From the NCBI GenBank assembly GCA_013423385.1, contig BLZA01000013.1, positions 62,001-126,000 on the forward strand: 64,000 bases of DNA, given 5' to 3'. The DNA is from Naganishia liquefaciens. Lineage: Eukaryota; Basidiomycota; Tremellomycetes; Filobasidiales; Filobasidiaceae. Made by a program: the position numbers and the translations under genes. The first letter of the stretch is position 1. Every line of letters starts with the position of its first letter. A model generated the notes under the pieces. That model did not search any database. It saw only the letters and a program-made list of their open reading frames with translations, and was not told where the DNA came from. Below are positions 1-11,910 of this stretch, piece by piece.

Positions 1-1617
1 TGCCCAGAGTCTCTTGCCGAAGCGCCTGCATCTCAAGCGCTGCTTGACGGCGAGCGACCTGTGAATACTCTGTACAGCCTCAGTCTCGCCTCTTCGGTGG
101 CTCTAGAGATGGAACAATGCAAAATTCTAACCTGATGTTCCCGGCGTAACCCCCAACAGTTTTGCTAGCGTCTCCTGCCATCGACCTTCCTTGAGCGACA
201 ACCCGTTCTTGCCGTTGTATGGCTTGGGTTTACTGCTGGCGATGAGGTTCTGCCTTAATGTATGCGTCACCGAGCGGAGACTGCCAGGTGGACTTTGGGT
301 TCAGACCGGTCGTGGGGGGCTTCCGGGAGCCGATGCAGGAGTTGTTGCCTGAATAGCCAAAGATCGGTCTACAATCGCCAAGGGCAATTGTCATTCTGGC
401 CACCTCGACATTCTGCTTACCTTCCTCGGCAATCTCAATAGCTGGAATATGCCCACGGCTTGTCCTCGATACTGACATTATAGCTACCCCAAGCTTTGCG
501 TCGCTTACCTGCTCGGCAAGTCCGGGTCACGACAGAAAGAAAACACGAACAAGGGGACAATGAAGGATGGAGGGAGATAGGAAGGCGTACTGTCTTGTTA
601 GTCTTTCCTTTCGAGAAAGCGACTTGCAACTGTACTGGATTTGCGAGAAGAGGCGGCCCGCTCGAAGGTCACTTGTAAATTCTCCGTCCCCCTAGCGGAT
701 CAGTGTGGACAAGCAGCTACACTCCAGCTCATGTTCCTGGAAGATGGAAACAGCAGTCTATGTACGCATACATATCTTATAGGAGCGTCAGCATGGCTTG
801 TACCGCAGGGGAGGAAATAAAGGCCAAAGGATGCGACAGTGGCGGAGAAACGCAAAGGTGTCCTTTGGCTCACGTGCTTGTGTCTTGAAGGGTCTTAGTT
901 TCGGCAACTACTCGGCAACTGGTAGTGCTCGACGGCAGTGTATCCCTAGAACTCCGTTGGTTTGTGAACCCGTACGTTCAGCTGCGTGTTGTGTGATAGT
1001 GCACCTTTCGTTTGCCCTTGGCTTGATCCATGACTCAGTTTGAAACGTGATCACGTGAGCGATCGTCAATTCTGAAACGGGTCCAGTATGAAGTCCGTCG
1101 AGGAAGCGGTGTCTTGCCGGATCGATGTATCGAGAACGCGCAGAACCGACTCTGAAGCAGGTACTGAATTGGATGGCGCGCCGAAACGATTGCCATTGAG
1201 ACGGGAATAGGGTAAACAATGCTGATCATAAGCCTCCTGAAGGGCAACTTCTTGAGCTGGCACTAGGCCTTTGTCCGTGCTACAACTCTGTTTTTGCAGG
1301 AGAGGTATAGTTCAAGGGGGAAATTGAAGAACTGATAAAATGATCGTGAGTTGACATGCTCGTTGCGACCATGCTTGGCTAGAACACCGTAACATCTGGG
1401 CGTACTACCCGTAACCGCCGCCTTCCGCTGGTCTTTCGATGATTCATCATTGATACCGATTATCGACCCTGTGACCGCGCTTTTTAGGGGGATTGTGATC
1501 TTATTGCGACACGAGGGTGATTCTATGTATCCGAGCGGATCGGGATGGATGGACCCGACGATTCGCCACCTGCACTGGTAATGCAGGTGTCACAGAAGCA
1601 GGTTCGTCCATGAGGGA
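1..1617. other. No confident gene; coding-like patches on the minus strand
   Basis: I cannot build a convincing gene here. Between about 80 and 480 the minus strand has open, plausibly coding patches: one reading SLKEGRWQETLAKLLGV, and one of about 80 codons starting at 478. Strong donor-like GTAAGC sites lie among them, but no set of canonical splice sites joins the patches in one frame, so this may be the edge of a gene whose body lies left of the window, or a decayed one. The stretch 700-1600 shows no coding pattern. A TCACGTGA palindrome lies at 1051-1058. Confidence 0.3.
1567..1589. repeat. Perfect 8-bp inverted repeat with 7-base loop
   Basis: CACCTGCA at 1567-1574 is repeated in reverse complement as TGCAGGTG at 1582-1589. 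It lies just past the proposed end of RMI1, where a 3'-end hairpin is possible. Function is not shown by the sequence. Confidence 0.5.
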
Positions 1618-3035
1618 TTACTTGGCGTAATTATCCTCGCTCTGACTCTGGCTGCACTGTAATCCGATCTCTTCGATGGTGTTCCACACTGCGTCTACGT
1701 CCACATTCGTGAGAGAATCTGCAAGGTGGTTGCTTCTGTCCAGATCGATTGATCTTTCTGCAGCGTCCAAAGACGACGAAGATGCTGTCGGCCCAAGCGC
1801 ACGTTCAGCCGGAATACTGCGCATGCCGAGCCTTGATAGGGCGAACAGCGCTGCTGCGCTGGCCCTGAGTTACGAAGACATCGGAGGTCGTGCCTGACTC
1901 TGGCTGAACTGTGTTGCGGCAGCCTCTACCCGATCCAGTTCAGAGGCCACCGCTTCGTCCATCACGAAACCGTCGCTCAGGTCAGCATCGAAGTCTGCAG
2001 CTGGTTCTTGCTGTCGCCGTTCAGGCTCGGTTTCAAGCTCGATGGGCATTTCGGGTTTGCTGCAGAATGAACCCGCGCGATCAGCTCAACATGCATCAAT
2101 TCGCTTCGGGGTACCTCTTACCCCATTCGACGCAAGAGCCCATTCTTGAAGAGCACTGGCTGCAACTCCTCGAATTCTTCCACCATATGCCCCTTGACTT
2201 CCGTGTTCTCCGGCGTCAGCATGACTGCAAGCGGAGGATTAGCGCAAATCCAAGCACGGAGGATTCGACGCACGAATGCCGCGGCGGACTTTGACATTTC
2301 GCAAAATCAGCTAAAAGGCCACAGGAGTCAGCTGTGCTCATCCTTTCCGCCTCATCTGCTCGCCTTGCAGCCCAATGCTGTCTCTCCCAGCTTCAGTCTA
2401 TCTATCCTCTTGTACTCCATAGCCCGCATAACCCTGAATCCGTCACTAACATCCAGCATCAACATGGACCTCGGATACGGCGGCACATCGTCGGGCTCGT
2501 TGTCTTCCTCGTCGGGCTGATCCCCAGTCACATTGTTCCCTTGGTCCGGATCAACGTGCTCGCGTATTCTCCGGATCCTGCCCACGCCGGAGAGAGCTTC
2601 TTTCCGGTGTTCCATAGTGTTCATGGTCTGAAAGGCACTGTGACCTACTTCAGATATGCTGACGATTTGCAAAAGAATTCCATCCTTCTTTTCCGGGCCA
2701 TAGAGGTAGACGTCATGAACTGAACTCGGTTCTTGCGGCAATGTTGCGAGCTTTCCAGGTATCCGGGAGAGCGGTTGCGGTAGCATCGAATGTTCGAGAT
2801 TCGAGAGAAGGAGCTGAGTTTGTATTGCGAAGAACATGCCCCGGAGGTCAAGTGTGGGATCGTCCTCTTGCAGCGCCGCTACTGTCGTCTGGATCCATTC
2901 CTGAGACGGATGCAACGCGTGTCAGAGTGACTCTAGAAGAGTGAGAAACCGTGTCTCACCTACAGGATTGAGCTCCGGATTTGGGTATTGGCTTTTTAGC
3001 CAATTACGGACCGCCATCAAATTGATGGGCGCCAT
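1618..3035 (-). CDS. RMI1: RecQ-mediated genome instability protein 1 (RMI1-like)
   Basis: RMI1 is the OB-fold scaffold of the BLM/Sgs1-Top3-Rmi1 complex, which dissolves double Holliday junctions in the nucleus. The start is the ATG at 3035; the N-terminus (VRNWLKSQYPNPELNP) matches the RMI1 helical leader. Further motifs are DVYLYGPEKKDGILLQIV, YKRIDRLKLGETALGCK, then LILRNVKVRRGILMLTPE, the core OB-fold strands. Exons: 2964-3035, 2364-2900, 2274-2310 (37 bases), 2122-2224, then from 2059; all phases agree. The intron 2311-2363 is GC-AG. The 3' end is uncertain: the last exon can stop at 1870 (312 residues), or a further 57-base intron (1817-1873, GTAACT...CGCAG) leads to a serine-rich tail ending at 1618 (377 residues). 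I chose the longer form because the frame stays open and in phase. It faces away from the bZIP gene. Confidence 0.75.
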
Positions 3036-3434
3036 TGTGGTCGGTGAGAAGCGTTGACGTGGATTGACCGCGCGGACTGGCGCGTGTCCGACACCAGACT
3101 GATGTATGAGCTCGTCTCTATCGTGAATGATGCGACGTTCAAGTGATTCACCAAGAACCTTGTTTACTTTTCTCGACAGCGGGAGACACGTCACGCTCCT
3201 TCCCGACAATCAGAAACCGGTCCGACAGCCCAGAAGACGGCCCAGAGTTGGCCGGCCCTCACGCTCGCCCGATGCCCCGGTTGTTTTCACACCTCTCGCG
3301 ACGGGGATTTGCAATGACCCGTCGGCCATACCAAATCAAACGAATCGGTTGAACACTATTCACCTCGCATCTTATCTAAGCCGGATACTCGCTTTCCATA
3401 TCTCGTACGCCCCGCTCATTGCCGTGTCCCCGAG
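3036..3434. promoter_or_regulatory. Divergent intergenic region, RMI1 / bZIP
   Basis: This 399-base gap holds the 5' flanks of RMI1 (left) and the bZIP gene (right). Short open frames here show no family resemblance, and I recognise no regulatory motif. Confidence 0.4.
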
Positions 3435-6198
3435 ATGGGAGACCATCTCCCAGGCCGTCCTGGGCCGTCCACTCTGCAGGATGTTATCGAGGCATCGCCC
3501 TCGATAGGCAACTCGCCCGTCGGGGAAAGCAGCGCAAGATCGACACCGGATGTTCAGGTCTGTAGCATATCCTCGGTTGCGTATCTCCGACTTACATTTG
3601 CGTCTTCAGGAACTACGAGGAGAGAGTAGAGGGCGCAAGAAGAATGAGAACCTTCCGCCATCTCGGTGAGTCTCGCTCGGCGTACATCACGCTTAATCCG
3701 GTCCCTGATGCAGCGACAGCGCAAGGGAGGTGCAACGGGCTTTTCGGGCCCGAAGGGTATGTAAATTGTCCTCCTGGACTGACCCTATGTGACTCCCTGC
3801 TGACAAGTCTGTCTCTTTGTAGGCTGCGCACTTGGCCAAGCTCGAGGACCGCATCAATGAACTCGAAAAGGAAAATACCGACCTCCGTGCGCTGCTGCTA
3901 CTTCCCCTTCCGGAACGCGGAGTTCTCGGTAGTGGTCCGACGGGCCGCGGCAAGAGTCTCAAAGAAGGTGGCGTGCCCATGAGCGAACGTGTCAAGGCGA
4001 AACGGGAACGCGATCGGAAACGTGCAGAGGAAGCCGCGAAAGCGCGAGGCGAAGAATTACCGAGAGAGCCGTCTCCCGACGACGATACGCGAAGCAAAGG
4101 TGCGCGAGCGGCGAGCGCGAGTGCGAGTGCTACGGGAAAGAAGCGAAAGCATTCGGGCGTCGATGATGAGCATCGCAATGAAGACCATCTTCGTGACGGA
4201 CGACACGTTTCGGAACCATTCACGGCAACCCCTTCCTCTAGCAGTGTCAGCCTGCGATCTCCGTCCATCACCCTTCCCACGCCAATTTCGGTCGCTTCTG
4301 GGCTGCCGCATGGTCAACAAAAGCAGAGCGCGAGGCTGCCGTCTTTTTCCTCTGCGGTCGCCGACATGGGCGCAAGCGCATCGACTTCTGGCACATCGTA
4401 TACCTCGCACATACAGCTGCCGACGCTCGACAATCTTAGCGCTACATATGGCATCTCTGGGACGCAAACACCCGTTTCTCCCTTGCACCATAGTCCGCTT
4501 GATACAACGTCGACCGGCTTGATCAGTGCCGCACTTGAAGGAGGCTTTCCAAACGAATTGCATCAGCCTTTCCCACATGGGAACTCACAACATTCCAATT
4601 TTGGCAACTTTGGGTCCAGCACTTCATCTCCGGCGCATGATCCTACTGCGGCACTGCTCACGCGGTTACTCTCCTCACTTCCCGGTGGCGCTGGAATTGG
4701 CACGAACAATGGCCTAAACTTTAGCAACCACAATAATGACACCCATAATCAGAATAATAACAATAACCATAACAACGGTCTGCCACCGTTGCCCGAGTTG
4801 CTGTCGATTATCATGAAAAATCCCGAGTTACAGCGGCGAATCTTGCAACATCAGATGGCACAAAAGGCACAACAGAATCAGATGGCAAACCAGCAACCCC
4901 AATCATTCCCGAGTTCCTCGACGACGTTCCCAAGCTCGTCGTTGTTTGGCTTCGAATCCTTTGATTCGAGGTCGAGTGCAATGCAGGATTCCATGGGAGG
5001 TCTGAGTGCATCTGGAGATAATGGGATCAACTTGGCCCGAATGGATCCAAGTGCGCTTTTCAACGATCTGTTCAATAATGGCAGGAATCTCCAGGGGAAT
5101 GGCAGCCATGCTTCCGCGCCCGAGGTGATCAACTCCGACTTCCTGTCTGGCATCATGAACACCATAGATTCGCAGGATTCTCAGTTCCCCTCGGCGCCGA
5201 CCAATAGCAATGATCGACCCTCCTCATCTGGCGCAGCTGGCAATATCCCAAATTATGATCGCCTGTTCAATAATCAGAACCAAGGAGTTATGGATCCGAG
5301 CTCCGGGTTGGATAGGCCGCATCTTGGCAACACGATGCGGAAGGATCCCTCAACACAACTGCCTCCGCACTTCAAAAACATTTTTCAAAGCCCGAACGGA
5401 CCAAGCCACATCGCTAGACCTTCTTCTGTACCCCTTCCGCATAATCGCACAGCATCAGAACGACCAGTGCATTCTTCAAGAATGAACCCTTCTGGCCAGA
5501 TGACAGATCAGCCCAGCCAACCCGCTTCAATCGATCTCAAAGGCAAGGGCAAGCAGGCAGAGGTTCCGCAAACAAGGCCGAGCAGCTCGAACATTCCAGT
5601 GGGCGGACCGACATCCAGCGGAGCAAAACCCCAACCAGATCTGCTACATCGCTTGCGACATTGCTGTCATTTGAGTGATGTACATGTCACGAGTGACCCA
5701 GGTCTCCTGCTCTTCGCAAGCCGTCTCTGTCTGGCGGTTGGTTGTGAATACAACGGAAAGCACTCGGATCCCGATGCGACGTCGGCTGGAATGGACGAGG
5801 GCAACGGTTCTGACAATGAGCCCGCTTCCGACCATGACTTCTTAAAGCTTGAAGCGGCTTGGCAACTCTTGCGTCAGCATCTAGATCCGCCTTCCCCCTC
5901 CACTAATGGTTTCCCCAGTCTACCTGACGGATCCGCATCAGGGGATGGCAAAGGAGCAGACGGCAAGGCAGTAGATGGGCAAAATCAGATCGCCACGGGG
6001 CGTTTGGCTGCGGAGATGGTCCTCCGAGCTGTCCGGGCCAAGACGCAAGCTCACGACGGAGAAGACGCGCAGGTTGCTGGAAAAGGCATGAGCAGGTGGA
6101 TCGCTTGCAGGAGAACAATGGGAATGAGCCTGGACAGTGCCATGATTATGGCGCTTGTCAATGGTTTTGGAGGCAATTGGAACAGTATGCATGACTGA
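3435..6198 (+). CDS. bZIP transcription factor, Q/N- and S-rich
   Basis: Four exons (3435-3557, 3610-3665, 3714-3756, 3823-6198) give 865 residues in phase. The spliced protein has a bZIP: basic region with NENLPPSRDSAREVQRAF followed by RARRAAHLAKLEDRI and the leucine zipper ELEKENTDLRALL, about residues 45-90. The NLPPSR...QRAFRARR pattern is typical of a fungal bZIP family. The middle is low-complexity, with an N/H-rich run near 4726-4780 and S/P/Q-rich stretches, as in activation domains. The C-terminal 200 residues are more ordered: an LLHRLRHCCHLSDVHVT block with cysteines, then a TGRLAAEMVLRAVRAKTQ helix and a GMSRWIACRRTMGMS end. Targets cannot be read from sequence. The exons carrying the DNA-binding domain are tiny, so gene finders could miss them and start at the in-frame ATG at 3832. 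Confidence 0.85.
4726..4782 (+). repeat. AAT/AAC-rich codon tract (Asn/His run)
   Basis: A simple-sequence run of AAY and CAY codons in the bZIP gene encodes an asparagine/histidine-rich segment (for example HNQNNNNNHNN). Such tracts vary in length between strains. Confidence 0.7.
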
Positions 6199-6553
6199 GG
6201 TCAACCAGCTTGGCTTTAGGACAACCAATAATATTACATTTCAACGTTGTATAAGGGGAATCATCTGTTCTTCAACAAGAAGTATGTCTGTGCAAACTAT
6301 AATTATTCGCCTGAGAAGCGAAACTTGTCAAATTCAGTGGGCGGTAGCATATTTGACGCAAAGTCAATGCTGCTATCCGGCAAGGCATAGTCTCGACATA
6401 GACCGCCTACGAGGGCAATAGAAATATCAAGACTCAGGGAGTTCGTGTCCCAGTTTTTTTTATTCCTATCAGCAGGCGGCACATCCACATGTCGACAATC
6501 TGCTTGTCAAATCATTGGGACCTAGAGATGACGATATGATATTCGTTGCAGTG
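6199..6553. other. Convergent intergenic region, bZIP / SYF2
   Basis: The 3' flanks of two converging genes, visibly AT-richer than its surroundings, with a T9 run near 6454-6462. No further gene seen. Confidence 0.4.
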
Positions 6554-7767
6554 CTACAACGCGGTACCTCGTTCGAAGTTCTCCCGGATCCTGCAAAGCG
6601 CCAACGTCAGATTCCAAGGTATAAGGCGAGACAGGAAAACATACTCTGAAGTGTATTTGTCAAAGAACCTGTTGATCTTCTTGTTGAAGACCTTGTTGCG
6701 ATCATTGATGTACGTGATGTCGCCTTCTTCCGCATCATCCTTGGCTCGTCTCTTCTTGGCTTGAGCGTTTCTACGTTCGTACCTGATAACGAGATCGTAT
6801 CAGCATTCGTGTCACCTGACTATATCACAGGTGCTCACTTCTCGTTCATGTCGCGGACGACGTTATCGATGGCATCGTCGTCAGGCCGCTCCTTTGCATA
6901 GGACAGACTGTTGGCACTTCCATATGCGCCTCCTGCAGCAGCTACTGCACTGCTCGCTGGTGCTGCCAAAGCATTGGAGCTGGCTGCGACAGGTGCCAGC
7001 GTTCCAGCCGGCAGCCCAAGCGCGGCCTCCTTTTGTCTGTTATAGGCGGTCAAATTGACCTTGAGCTTTTCCGTGCTACGCGCGTACATTCGTTCGGATC
7101 TAGCTGCTTGATCTACAAGTTTGAAGGTTCAAGCATTCAGCGAACTCGCAAATTCTGACTCTGCGGGTCTTCTCACCATTAAATTCATACTTTTCCTTCT
7201 CCTCGGCCCTTTTCAGCTTTTCCTCCCATTTGTCATTCTGCTCGATCGAGTAGTTCCAGTTCTTCTTGCGCTGCACATCATCTCCCGTCTCTTCCGCCGT
7301 AATCTTCTCCCTCAGATTCTCGGCCAGCCGCTTTTGTTTCTCGAGTCGAGCGAGTTCACGAGTGGTCGTTCGCAGCTTTTGATGATCCTCTATCAAAGTT
7401 TTACGGTTGTCGAGAGTGGATTGGTTCTGTAGGGAATTTGATCAGGTTGATATGATGAGGCATCCAATAGACATACCATTCTTCGCCTCAGCTCTTGTAT
7501 TTTGGCTAGACGCTCCTCTGCTGTCGGCTTGGCCTTTTTTGTAGCTTCCGCCACATCATTCTCTTCGGTCTGTTCGCATGCTGCCGGCTCCTCGGCTGTC
7601 TCCTCACTGACATCGGCCCTTTCCTTGCCCTTGCTTGACGCCTCCGTCACTTCTGGCATCTCTTCGACCGACTCTTCCGTTACCGTCCCTTCAACTTGTG
7701 GCTGAGCAGGCTCCCCAAGGACTTCTTCAGATTTCTTCTTGGATCCTCTGGCTTTTCGGGGAGGCAT
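6554..7767 (-). CDS. SYF2: Pre-mRNA-splicing factor SYF2
   Basis: SYF2 is a component of the Prp19-associated (NTC) complex that joins the spliceosome during activation. Five exons (7477-7767, 7177-7426, 6839-7112, 6645-6782, 6554-6590) give 329 residues in phase from the ATG at 7767. The N-terminal 100 residues are an acidic low-complexity arm (MPPRKARGSKKK start). The SYF2 core follows: RLAKIQELRRRM, then a helix with KKNWNYSIEQNDKWEEKL, then YARSTEKLKVNLTAYNRQKE, and the diagnostic end DRNKVFNKKINRFFDKYTSE with a last exon coding IRENFERGTAL. The final exon is only 37 bases. An alanine-rich linker (about residues 210-260) separates the central helices from the C-terminal domain. Identity is firm. 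Confidence 0.92.
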
Positions 7768-8373
7768 GCTGCTGCACCGAGATCGAGGATGAGAGGTTCT
7801 TGCGGGTTGTAAAGTAATGTCCGCGGCGCGAAGCTTGATGTATCCTTGATCTTCCAGTCCGATCGCGAAGAGTGAAGTCTCAATGGGACTGGTGTGGTGT
7901 TGGGGTACGGTCCTGTCGATATGGGATATGGAAAGATAGGCGAGGTGACTGCTTTCCGCTAACTTGGTCGTGCAAGATACACCTATGGCCTCATCGCTCG
8001 TCGCCCCGTCAGGCTGTCCGAGCCGAGGGCTGTAAAGGAGCTAAGGAGGTCACTCCCGGACCACAATCTGACCGTAAATTATCTTTAAATCATGGGTTTC
8101 TGCGCAAAAACCCACCCACATCCCAACCGATCGCCCACGGGTTTCTCCGCAACTCCGTTCAAGTTGCACTCAATCGGTCAGTGCAAGCTTTGAGTTGATG
8201 GGCCGATGGAAACGACGATGGCGCAGCAGGCAAACAATTGAACTATAGATATGCTCCTTGGCTTGAGGAGTACCGAGTGATTACCGCTTATTCTAGAGAC
8301 CTGCAACTATCTAGATAGCGGACGTCGCGATCGAGGCCGACCCTCTGTGCAAGCGGATCCCCTTTCTCGATGT
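7768..8373. promoter_or_regulatory. Divergent intergenic region, SYF2 / RNA helicase, with hairpin and short direct repeat
   Basis: This 606-base gap separates two diverging genes. It contains a perfect 7-bp hairpin (TGGGTTT 8093-8099, AAACCCA 8108-8114, 8-base loop). The left arm is part of GGGTTTCTGCGCAA, repeated with one change as GGGTTTCTCCGCAA about 45 bases further right. These could be factor-binding sites; nothing else is recognised. Confidence 0.4.
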
Positions 8374-11300
8374 ATGCAAGTCATGCCGGCATCCTTTCAA
8401 CCCTACGTCCGGGGGGGTCCCCACCAACAGAATGGTATGGTGGACAGTGATGGTTGCCATCCCAATTCGCAAAGGCTGCCGATGTCAAAGTTTCCAACGC
8501 CAACAGCGATCAATTCTTACGCATATACCCCTGCAGCATTGGCGGTACCTCCGCTCGACAATACTGAATACTCGGTATTTTCCCAAATCGGTTCGCTACC
8601 ACGTGATCTCTATGTGAATCCGCTGTGGACCGATGTCATCCCGCCGAATGGTTTACATGGACATCCCAGCCTTCTGCAAGAAGGTACCGCCGCAGCCCGA
8701 CCTCGATCAAAAGCGATACAAATTCGAAGACCGAATCAATCGCCCCCTTGTGTCTCTCACAATTCTAGGAGTAAGCTGGAACAGCAAACAGACAATAGAC
8801 ATGGGCAGGGCTTTAAATGTTCCTTGCAACCTTCGGGTCTCAGCAAATTCGTAAGTCGAGGGGCAAGATCACGTTTGAGCGGGAAGAGGTCGCTGACACC
8901 CGTTTAAGGCCACCATTTACGAACCTCTCTGGATACGAAATCTTCCTCCGCCTCTTTCAGTAAAGCGTCTCGCGCCAGCTGCTCCTCATGTACAACCAGG
9001 ATATTCGGCAACGTTTCTGCCAGCGCCGCTGGCCTTCTCGTCTCCGATTCTCCAGCTTCAGAACGCAAACTCGATTTTGAGTAATCCTCCACCCACACTT
9101 CCTTTCGCCAATCTGCAACCAACTGTCCCGGAAGACCCTGCAAAGTATAGACAATACTTCACCGAGCTTCTCGCTTTGGAGCTCGCCTCACTACAAGAGA
9201 AAGCTCGTTCGCATGTGTTGAATCATGCCCCCCTCGGCCTCGAGAAACCGCGAAGCAATATCGTCGGTCAGCTCACCACCACAACATTGGGAGTATGGAC
9301 ACTACAGGTGCCCGGTATTCGGGAAGACGCGCCTCGAATCTTTCTTGGAGACATGGTGCTCCTTCGCAAAATCGATCTTCACCAGCAAGCAGCGCAAGAA
9401 TATGCTTTCGAAGCCAGAGTGATCGGGTCTCTGAAGCGGGAGGGCAAAGTGTACATCGATTCCGACACCTTATGGGCTACCGAACAAGCCCTCATCGCTG
9501 GAACGTATCAAGTCGAGTTCAAGGTCAATTCTCAGCAAATATGCTTGATGCAGAATGCGGTTGGTGTCGATTGAGTCAAGGGAGGGTGTACTGCTGACCA
9601 GGCGATTCTCCCAGGTTGCAATGATGAGCGCAATGATACAGGAACGCAGACGGCTGTGGTGGGACCATCTCCTTCCCACTTTGCCATCTCCGCCAGCAAG
9701 CTCGGCCCTGGCATATCTTTTCCCCTCGCAAAAACATATCCGGCAACCGATCAGGAACGGGATCGAGTTCATCGATTGGATAGAGTCCGACTTGAACGCG
9801 ATGCAGCAGAGAGCGATCAGAGACATAACAACGGGGCAGCATGATGTTCCATACCTGCTGTTCGGTCCAGCGGGGACGGGTGAGTCAGTCCTTGGCGATC
9901 TTCTATACATCGCTGAGTGCCGAGACCCGATCTAGGTAAGACGAAGACATTGGTGGAGGCGGTGCTGCAGATCGTCCGGAGACAACAGCATGCCTCTGTT
10001 CTTGTCTGTGCCCCTTCAAATTCCGCTGCAGACACTATCGCCCTCCGCCTGGCAAGGAAATTGGACGGGGAAGAGATGCTCCGCCTACAAAATCCCACAC
10101 GAACACTCGCTGAGGTTCCGGACGTCTTGAAGGATATGTACTGTGACGTACAGAACGGCCAATTTGTGCTGCCGGATTGGCAAACCGTGATGCGGTACCG
10201 AGTGGTCGTGACGACGTGTATCGATGCTGGTCTGCTTGTTACTGCTCGGCTCACGAATGCGGCTCTTTTATGTGCCCAAAGCGAGTTGGGCCGCGTGAAT
10301 CCCCGCTCTAAGCCATACCTTCAGGCCCATTGGACGCATCTAATCATGGACGAGGTGAGTCGACATGTCGTGCCATGGAAAAGCGTCCGATTTAAGCCAG
10401 TAAATGGTCCTTGATCTAGGCGGGACAGGCCATGGAACCGGAGACCCTGATCCCGCTGAGCGTGATTGCGCCTGGAAAAGAGGAAAGAGCACTTGCCCAT
10501 ACCGTCCGACCTGTGGTAGTACTCTGCGGTGACATCAAGCAGTTACCGGCAATTGTGTCGTCTGACCATGCGCGACAAGCGGGCCTCGATGTGTCGCTCT
10601 TGGAACGCCTTATGGAGCGCCCTCTATATCAAGAATCAGAACAGCACATCACATGTCTGGCGATGAACTATCGGTCCCATCGCGGCATATTGTGGCTGCC
10701 GAATACCTTGTTCTACAATAATCGCCTTCAACCATGCAACAACGTCCCTCTGAGCAAATGGCCGGGTCTACCGAACCCACGCCTACCCATTCTTGTTAAG
10801 CATGTTGAAGCGGAAGACGATTGGGTGGAAGAGGTACGTCAGAATGAGGGTTATCGTTGAGGTCCAGTAACAAAGCTGCTTCACTATGTAGGGTGCTAGC
10901 TGGTTCAATCAGGCTGAGGTTCGAGAATGCCGGGAAATTGTTCTCTCGCTTCTTGCCGGTCCAGACAGGCTTCGTCAGTCGGAGATTGGCGTTGTCACAC
11001 CTTGGAGAGAGCAAGTGCTGAACTTGCGAAAGGAGTTCCGCGATTCTGGGTTATGGGATGTCAATATCGGAAACGTGGAGGTACGTGCTTTTCGCCTTGT
11101 TACGCGTTTTCTCTTAGTGAAGAATCGCGGCAGGCGTATCAAGGAGCAGAATACCGTGCGGTTATCATATCGTGTGTACGCAGTCGCCCAGAATTTGTTC
11201 CGTCGGACCGCTCCAACGGAATGGGATTCATTCATGAACCGAAACGGTGACTATGAACCCATCGGCTTGCTTGAGTGCTTAACTAACCAATGATCTACCT

Positions 11301-11630
11301 AGCTTTAATGTTGCAATGACGCGAGCAAAGGAAGTACTCGTCGTGGTGGCAAATTGCCGTGCACATAGCGTAAGAACATGAGCTTCCCATTGATCCGGAT
11401 GGATGTTGATACTTCGATTGACAGGAGGATTCGAGTTTCCGTGAACTACTGCGATTGGCCATGCGCAACGACTTGTATGCGCTCGAGTCCTTTTGCCGAA
11501 GCGATACTGACACATCGTTCTACGCAACAGCTACTTGGGACCCAATCTGGAGAATGTGAAGGTCGAGGACGGCGCGATGTCGACCTTGGAGTGCGCGATC
11601 TTCGCTCAGCCTGCATTGATCCGGGACTGA
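8374..11630 (+). CDS. Superfamily 1 RNA helicase, MOV10/SDE3 type
   Basis: The protein has all the SF1B (Upf1-like) helicase motifs: Walker A GPAGTGKTKT (split by an intron), SNSAADTIALRLARKL, Walker B/DEAG as MDEAGQAMEPE, GDIKQLPAIV (motif III with Ile where Pro is usual), MNYRSHRGIL, IGVVTPWREQVLNLR, AYQGAEYRAVIISCVRSRP and FNVAMTRAKEVLVV. The DEAG box and domain order place it with MOV10/Armitage/SDE3, the cytoplasmic helicases of small-RNA silencing and mRNA surveillance. Catalytic exons run from 9608 on; introns hit motifs Ia, II and V. The start is the first ATG (8374) of an open frame that reaches a donor at 8851 (intron 8851-8908); the N-terminal 170 residues are unlike known domains and could be spliced otherwise. 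The end is either the stop at 11630 or, with an alternative last intron, about 11703. No Argonaute or Dicer gene lies in the window. Confidence 0.85.
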
Positions 11631-11910
11631 ATCTTTCTCCACAGGATCACGACTTTCGCGGAGGCGCCCTCAGCGTCTCCCCCGAACGGGAAGCAGATGA
11701 GTAATCATTTCGCATTCGTCTCGAACAGCATGGCTCAGTCGCTGTTTGATTAAAACCCACCGCGCAGTGTCGCGTTACCCAGTGTCTATGGACATGACAA
11801 GCATTAGATACAACAGATATACATTGCAAATTACATGTTCAGCGATCGAACCGAGGGGCCGGCGCTCCTGTGCCTTGCGCTAATGCCAGTGAGGCTGTTC
11901 ATAGCATAGA

